The notes under the pieces: generated by a model
Told to the model about the DNA's origin: nothing
Database searches by the model: none
What the model saw: only the letters and a program-made list of their open reading frames with translations
Source: Anaspis maculata
Taxonomy: Eukaryota; Arthropoda; Insecta; Coleoptera; Scraptiidae
Direction: 5' to 3'
Length of the DNA stretch: 64,000 bases
Assembly: GCA_949128115.1 (NCBI GenBank)
Contig: OX421962.1
Coordinates: 13,343,262 to 13,407,261 of the forward strand
Program-made: the position numbers and the translations under genes
In this document: positions 58,795 through 64,000 of the stretch, one piece after another
How positions within the stretch are numbered: position 1 is the first letter of the stretch
Layout of the letters: every line of letters starts with the position of its first letter

Positions 58795-59443
58795 AGATAG
58801 ATTTCAACCTCGGAAAAAATATGGACGTCCTGAAAATTTGATATTTTGTTCAGAATTGAGTGCTCTACAACATATCCAAAATCGCCAAAAATCGCACTCG
58901 GGGGTTTTGAGTTATTGGAGGGGGAGTAAAAAATTGCTGGTAAAAATGGAGGGGATGGAACCCGTCAACCCATTGGATGCGAATACATTATAGTTCGACG
59001 TATCATATCCCATTGATACCATTTTGGCACAAAAAGTGTCCATCATTGTTGAAGGGGAGTAGTGGGGGGGCTAAGCTCTGCTAGGTGGTCCATTTTGTTT
59101 TTATGACCATGTAGAACCGATCACGACAAGTTTAGTATCTTTTCCGACTAAATCCAATCTCTTGAACTCATATCCGATGTGCAAATTCGGATGAAAACAA
59201 GTTTGAACAAGTTAACTTGAGAAAACTAGTTTTTTCTTTGACAATTTTGCCGATTTTTTTTGTACTGTTGGAGGTGTTCATTTCCAGAAAATTTCCAGGG
59301 ACCATTGAATTAAAGTGTGTTCTCCACAAAAATCATCTACTCGAAGTATAATTTTGTTTCTCGAGTTTAAAAAATCGATTTGAACTTGAGCCGGCGCGGC
59401 GCGTCGTCTACTACTGACCAGAACACTACAACATGCACTTTTA
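58795..59443. mobile_element. Single-arm partial copy of foldback element B
   Basis: The sequence matches 7060-7715 in direct orientation throughout, with landmarks CCTCGG, GACGTCCTGAAAATTTGA, TGGAACCCGTCAA, CAAAAAGTGTC and TTGTACTGTTGGAGG-like. The opposite arm is missing, so this is a half element or the unit from which the foldback arose. Confidence 0.75.
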
Positions 59444-60024
59444 AATGAAAACGAGGTATTTACCAAAGGTTTTTTTTTTATCCTAGGACTTATTCTCGAA
59501 CTAGCCAGGGATTTTAAAGTGCATGGGTTTGTAGTGGCAGCTCTGAACTCAGTGGCGCACATGTGCAGCCTTCGACTTTTCCTATTCCTCTTCCCATAAA
59601 AGGAAAGGAAACCTTAAAAAGTGTCATTTGAAATCATGCTCATGACAAATTTTTTGATAAATGCCGTTAGGATAGTAATGCTAATTACTAAACCGTCAAT
59701 TTCCAAACGTGATTCAATTTCAAGCTCCCCTTTTGCACGACTGTCAGTTTCTTGGGGACTTTTCCGTTTGCCTCCAGGTTGTCCGTTACGGCGCCACGGT
59801 TAGTTCATATTTCAAAAGAGTGAAAATTAACCGCCTCGTTCCTCGTTCTCAAGATCTCCGACCCTGTAAGTCCAAATCAGCCATAAACGCAATAACACAA
59901 ACACTCGTTAGCTTTTAAAGCCACCAATGCACGATTGCACGACAGTGTTCAAGCTCCAAACAACTTGTCCGAAGTCGACGTGAAGTTTGAGGTTATGTCA
60001 ACTTTGAATTTTGCTTCCTTCCAG
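59444..60024 (+). other. Upstream region of the BTB gene, possible 5' exon
   Basis: The frame of the BTB exon is open upstream to an ATG at 59935, but the strong acceptor TTCCTTCCAG ending at 60024 suggests that this is intron. A possible donor (CCACGGTTAGTT near 59798) could end a 5' untranslated exon. No TATA box or clear promoter was identified. Confidence 0.4.
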
Positions 60025-60210
60025 AGGAAAACCATGAACAAGCACGGCGGAAAGTACTTTCTGCAGTGCGAAACGCACTCGAAGCAAGTGTCCAGGGGGC
60101 TGTGCATGCTGATGGAGCGCCAGTGCTTGGTGGACATTGCCATTTGTTGCGGTAGCAGCACCCTGCATGCCCACAAATGCGTGCTGGCAGCCAACAGCAT
60201 TTATTTTAAA
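60025..60210 (+). CDS. BTB/POZ-domain protein, first coding exon
   Basis: After an acceptor ending at 60024 the first ATG is at 60034, giving 59 codons to the donor GTAAGA at 60211 (phase 0). The peptide starts MNKHGGKYFLQCETHSKQV. Its second half (CLVDIAICCGSSTLHAHKCV, LAANSIYFK) is the classic first half of a BTB/POZ fold: a VD(V/I) strand, then HAHKxVLA. BTB domains dimerise and recruit corepressors or cullin-3. The two-exon layout is like that of insect BTB transcription regulators. The exact protein cannot be named without its C-terminal part. Confidence 0.85.
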
Positions 60211-60274
60211 GTAAGAATCAGAAACTAAGACCGGGCTTTGTGAACCTCTGTAATCGCTGGCTTGTTTTGTGCAG

Positions 60275-60479
60275 GAGCAATTCGAGAATAAGGCGGTGGA
60301 ACAGGTGATAATCAATGGAATGGATTTTGGGGTGCTCAAGTCTCTGGTGGAGTTCATGTACTGCGGCGAGACTACGGTGACTGAGGACCACATGCGGCAC
60401 TTCATTGCGGCCGTGACGCTGTTCAAGATCACGGCGTTGGAGAGTGTCTTTGCCGAAAATGAGTACCAAAGTCTAGGAG
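60275..60479 (+). CDS. BTB/POZ-domain protein, second coding exon
   Basis: The exon has 68 codons plus one base, continuing in phase 0 from 60210 across a 64-base intron. It begins EQFENKAVEQVIINGMDFGV and contains LVEFMYCGETTVTEDHMRHF and AAVTLFKI, the second half of a BTB domain, and ends NEYQSLGG. The acceptor GTGCAG ends at 60274 and the likely donor GT is at 60480. The domain of about 115 residues is complete. Continuation is uncertain: an acceptor near 60840 would give a stop after four codons (a BTB-only protein), otherwise zinc fingers, BACK/Kelch or other parts lie further downstream, probably outside the window. Confidence 0.85.
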
Positions 60480-60589
60480 GTCAGTATGTTCATTTTTCTT
60501 TTACTTGATGCTATATCAAGCGCTTATTGCTTTTTTTTACCACAATCTCACTTCGCCTCATATAAGCGGAAAATCGTCAAGGAGCGAGC
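60480..60589 (+). other. Presumed intron start of the BTB gene
   Basis: Unremarkable sequence between the donor and the foldback element. Confidence 0.4.
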
Positions 60590-62480
60590 AAACACCTGGG
60601 GGTGACCGTGTCATGAAAGGGACCCGAAGCCGCACATTTTACAGTAACGATTTTACCACCATTCTCTTCCTTATGCAATTTTGAGTCGATCTAGATGCGG
60701 ATGAATGCGATTTACTTACGTTAACTATTCCATTTTCGCACTTGAACATCGCCCACTGACGTTTCATTCATAACTGTCAACGTTGACAGCTAGCCGACAA
60801 GTCGACTGCTACGTGCGACATTCCGACATTGGTTATTGCAGGAAAGAAGGAATAAAACACAGAAAAGGAGAAGAAAGTCGCGAAAAATAGGTATAGTATT
60901 TATGTTCACTTGTACCGTGATTCTAGTTGGCTGTGAGATTTTGTTTTTAAGTTTTCAAATCTGAAATATGGAAAAACCCCAAAACTTTGCGGTTGGCTAC
61001 TCTGGCTTCATTTGGCACAATAATTCACGAAGAGACACGAAGTCGTTAGGTCCACTTTTGGAACACATTTTTTACGCATTTTCTCTGCAGATAGACGGAA
61101 CATTTTTGCGGGACGTGATATCTGGCGCTTTTTTCCATTTTATTGGAAAATGTTGTAATTTTTCGACCTGTTTTTAATTTTCGCCAATGAACAAATAAAT
61201 CAAAGCAGCTTTGACATTTCATAGGTGTCAAAAATATTTGTAACCTCTCGAAGCCGGTTCAACTTTACGTGATTCAAACTAAAAAAATACTAGTCCTTCG
61301 TCTAAAAGAAGGGGTCCCATGGAATCATCAATCCTTTCACCTCCTCCACTCGAAAAGACACGCCGAATCATGAAGAACTATTGGCAAGACAAGAAACATC
61401 CCAGCAGGCCTGCTGTTGCAGCAGGATTTGCGTGTGAAAAGTGTATTAACACTTTGACTCCCAAGGGGGTATTTCGAAAAAAATCCCCTCAACCCACGAG
61501 TTTTTGTTTTGTTTTTAGTTAGTTTATTATCAGAAAAGTACAAAAAAAAAAAATCCCAATTTTTGTCGTGAGAAAAAAATTTAAAAAGGGTAAAAGGACC
61601 GTGATCAAAATTGGTACCTACGCACAGTATTAGATAAAAAAAGTCAATTCTTTGGATTGAAAATACATACGACATACGTGTATACAATTTTCGGGACACA
61701 CTCTTTTTTATTTTGAAGAAGCAGTTCATGCACATTCACTTTTTGTCGCATGCTTGGCATTTTGTTTTCACCCGTGAAGTCCCCTGAACACCCCAAAATC
61801 GAGACCAAATGTGGGCACACGGGTTCCAGGGTAAGGTTCAGTGTGTACCAGAAATGGTACACGTGGGAGTTGAAGTGTTGAACCGAATTCCAAAAAACCC
61901 AGTGTTACCCAACCAAAATTCATGTGAGTACCTTCAGTTTTCACTTTGCTTTTGTTTTGAACCTTGGCGGAACGAGTTTTTGTCGGCCTTGAATGGCCGC
62001 CGTCAATATGACTTAAATTGAAGGCGGCCCCGTAGGGTTCTGGTTTCTAAATGACGATAATACAGCTCTGCGCCCCTCTAGTCGCATTTCCACGTATGAC
62101 AAGGTCAGTTTTTCAAGATTCAATTATCAATTTGATAAAAATATAACTCCACTTCTAGAGAAGTCAGTTTCACTTCAGGTAAAAAGGCGGCAAGCCTACA
62201 ATGCTAAAGTAGAAAATTTGCCCAGCCAACTAGAGTCACAGTACAAGTGAACCTACTATAGTTGATAGGCAACCAACAATACAGCTGAAGAACAGTGAAA
62301 ATGAGTAAGGAAACTGGGCGATGTTCAAGTGCGAAAATGGAATAGTTTTAACGTAAGTAAATCGCATTCTTCCGTACCTACATCGACTCAGTCAAAATTG
62401 CATTAGGAAGGGAATGGGGTGGAATCGTTACTGTAAAATGTGCGGCTTCAGGTCCCCTTTATGACACTGTCGCCAGCACC
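60590..62480. mobile_element. Foldback element H
   Basis: The left arm 60590-60755 is mirrored by 62315-62480, for instance GGGACCCGAAGCCGCACATT on the left and GTGCGGCTTCAGGTCCCCTT on the right, and GCACTTGAACATCGCCCA with TGGGCGATGTTCAAGTGC. The 1.5-kb centre has a few open frames without recognised domains. It lies in the presumed first large intron of the BTB gene. Confidence 0.75.
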
Positions 62481-64000
62481 TGTGTCAATTGAGGAGAGAC
62501 TACCTATCTGAGATTGATGGCTAAAGGAACATAGATATTCCACTTCCATGCCTTACGTGTGCTGTAGACTATCAGTCCAAATTTAAGCATGTCTATTTCG
62601 CTGTGCTCAATTTGCAGTCGGTTTCCAATGACTTCCGCGCACTTCCAGCTTGGCACGAATTTCAAATTCGCCGCGCGCAGCTTTACTGGTTCTCAGTGAC
62701 AGCGGCGACTGCGTGACTGCGACTGTCGAGTGCTGCCAGACTGTCAATGGGGTGTTAACAGGATGCATGCGCGTTTATTCAGGCGCTTGTTATAAAACTT
62801 CTAGACAAATAACGTCAGTTAACACTGTTAAAACATTAAACTGTTGAACATTAAAACAGCTCATTGTTTGCTAAACATAAGAAATAATCCATTTTGAGGT
62901 GAAGTAGTAGGTGGTTAAAGAGTTGAAGTAGGCTGGGTTCGATAAATGGTTCGAATTCCCATGATCTATGGACAGGGAGCTGGTGTCTCAAAACTTACGT
63001 CATAAGGTACCTACATGATTTTAACCCTGTATACTGTATAGGTCTGTTGATAAGGTTGTTAAACATTTCTTTTCCTACGACCACCTATGAAGGTAACCCC
63101 TTTCACACGCTATAGTAGGCCCGAAAGTTGTCAGTTACGTCAACTTACCCAACCTGTGCGTTATAAGCCGTGCGTTATTATAACGCACAGTTCATTCGGA
63201 CCACGAATCAATACGAATTCAAATGACGATTCAATCACAATTCCAAAAAACCGGCTTTCACCACCCTAACTCTGATTCACAAGCAAATTAACAATAATTC
63301 GCACCTACAGGACTCGCCTCAGTCATGTCCTCTCAACCGATAGTATGGGTTTGACATGCTTATATAACCTTATCGAAGGCCTAACCCTAGCGGTGAGATG
63401 CATAAAAACAAAAATCTTTCATAATTTCCTTTCAACAACAGTAATAGGCTACTTCGTTTGGGCAGATGCGCATGCTTGAAAGCTCCAAATTTTGAAAACT
63501 TTCGTACACCTGTCAGTTGAATGGCAACGCTGCATGCTCTGTCTAGCCGCCTGACCAACAACTGGTTCCTGGCAGTCACTTTTATACATACCGTAAATGC
63601 ATCTCTTCGTAGCTTCTTTGAACTTCCTTCTCGGTACAGCCATTTTCAACCGGTTCTGTTCTTTCGTCAAAACATGAGCAAATGAAATGTAGGTCAGGTA
63701 GAAACGAGAAGTGTGATGATAATTGTCACAAGTGGCAGTTGGCGCCGATGTCTTGTTGTTTTGTGCGCTGTTGCCATTTTCGTTGTTCCTGAACTTCCAC
63801 AAATAATCATTCAAGTTAATTTCAATTAAACATTTCCTTTGAATATACAAAAAGGGTATCTAACATTCAACCAAATTATTTGTGGAATTTTAGGTGCACT
63901 ACAATATTTTTTACTGTTAATTTTCAATATCGGTGTACGAAACTATGAAATTCGCGCCAGACATGCGCACTCAAAAAAACCGAAACGAAGGGACCTATTG
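62481..64000. other. Downstream sequence, mostly unassigned
   Basis: No further BTB exon or other gene was recognised on either strand. The only identified item is the isolated end of foldback family F at 62965-63060. A 133-codon frame on the minus strand at 63449-63850 has no protein-like features that I can name. Confidence 0.4.
62965..63060. repeat. Isolated end of foldback family F
   Basis: GGACAGGGAGCTGGTGTCTC followed by AAAACTTACGTCATAAGGTA and AATGTG-less GGTCTGTTGATAAGGTTGTT matches one arm of 41376-42401. No opposite arm was found within the window. Confidence 0.7.

Noticed and set aside
1..64000. CRISPR array or bacterial operon features
   Set aside because: The window is eukaryotic; tandem arrays lack regular spacers and no operon-like gene packing exists.

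Overview
The window is nuclear DNA of an arthropod, most likely an insect and tentatively a hemipteran. The signs are spliced genes with GT/AG introns, exons much more GC-rich than the AT-rich introns, an intact ADAM10/kuzbanian gene, and a dense load of arthropod-type repeats (R2-like LINE, Ty3/gypsy, Tc1/mariner, tRNA-derived SINE, many long foldback elements). The species call is an inference from general look only.

Region 1 (1-46345) is the 3' two thirds of an ADAM10-type metalloprotease gene (kuzbanian) on the + strand. Seven coding exons are visible: 4485-4609, 14147-14275, 27910-28078, 33157-33326, 36043-36210, 36297-36674 and 42867-43913. All junctions are phase-compatible. They encode the end of the metalloprotease domain with the split [12 protein letters not shown] zinc site, the disintegrin and cysteine-rich domains, one membrane helix and a 348-residue basic cytoplasmic tail. 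Signal peptide and prodomain lie upstream of the window. The introns (86 bp to 13.6 kb) are filled with long inverted-repeat (foldback) elements at 1093-4310, 6050-9829, 15277-16440, 22246-23537, 24326-26110, 34174-35853 and 41376-42401. They also hold a broken gypsy pol on the opposite strand (11692-13020), minisatellites (11030-11655, 31190-32895) and a pair of divergent kilobase repeats (18050-20590, 29560-31140).

Region 2 (46346-59900) is intergenic and repeat-rich. It contains the most notable object in the window: a 772-bp insertion (48303-49074) made of 1.8 tandem copies of a 421-bp unit. Each copy carries a complete type I hammerhead ribozyme core and a 35-bp, G.U-rich extension of stem I, and the insertion is flanked by a 12-bp target-site duplication. 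This is the architecture of an animal retrozyme, a small non-autonomous circular-RNA retroelement. Next come a Tc1/mariner relic with long inverted ends (49241-50371), a tRNA-derived SINE with a 19-bp duplication (50681-50883), R2-like retrotransposon pieces in reversed order (endonuclease end 52060-53110, then reverse transcriptase 53633-54667), a hAT-type MITE inserted into the R2-like piece (52236-52691), and a 150-bp MITE (56332-56481).

Region 3 (about 59900-64000) holds the start of a BTB/POZ-domain gene on the + strand (coding 60034-60210 and 60275-60479). Its next exon was not found with confidence and may lie beyond the window. Another foldback element (60590-62480) sits in its presumed intron.
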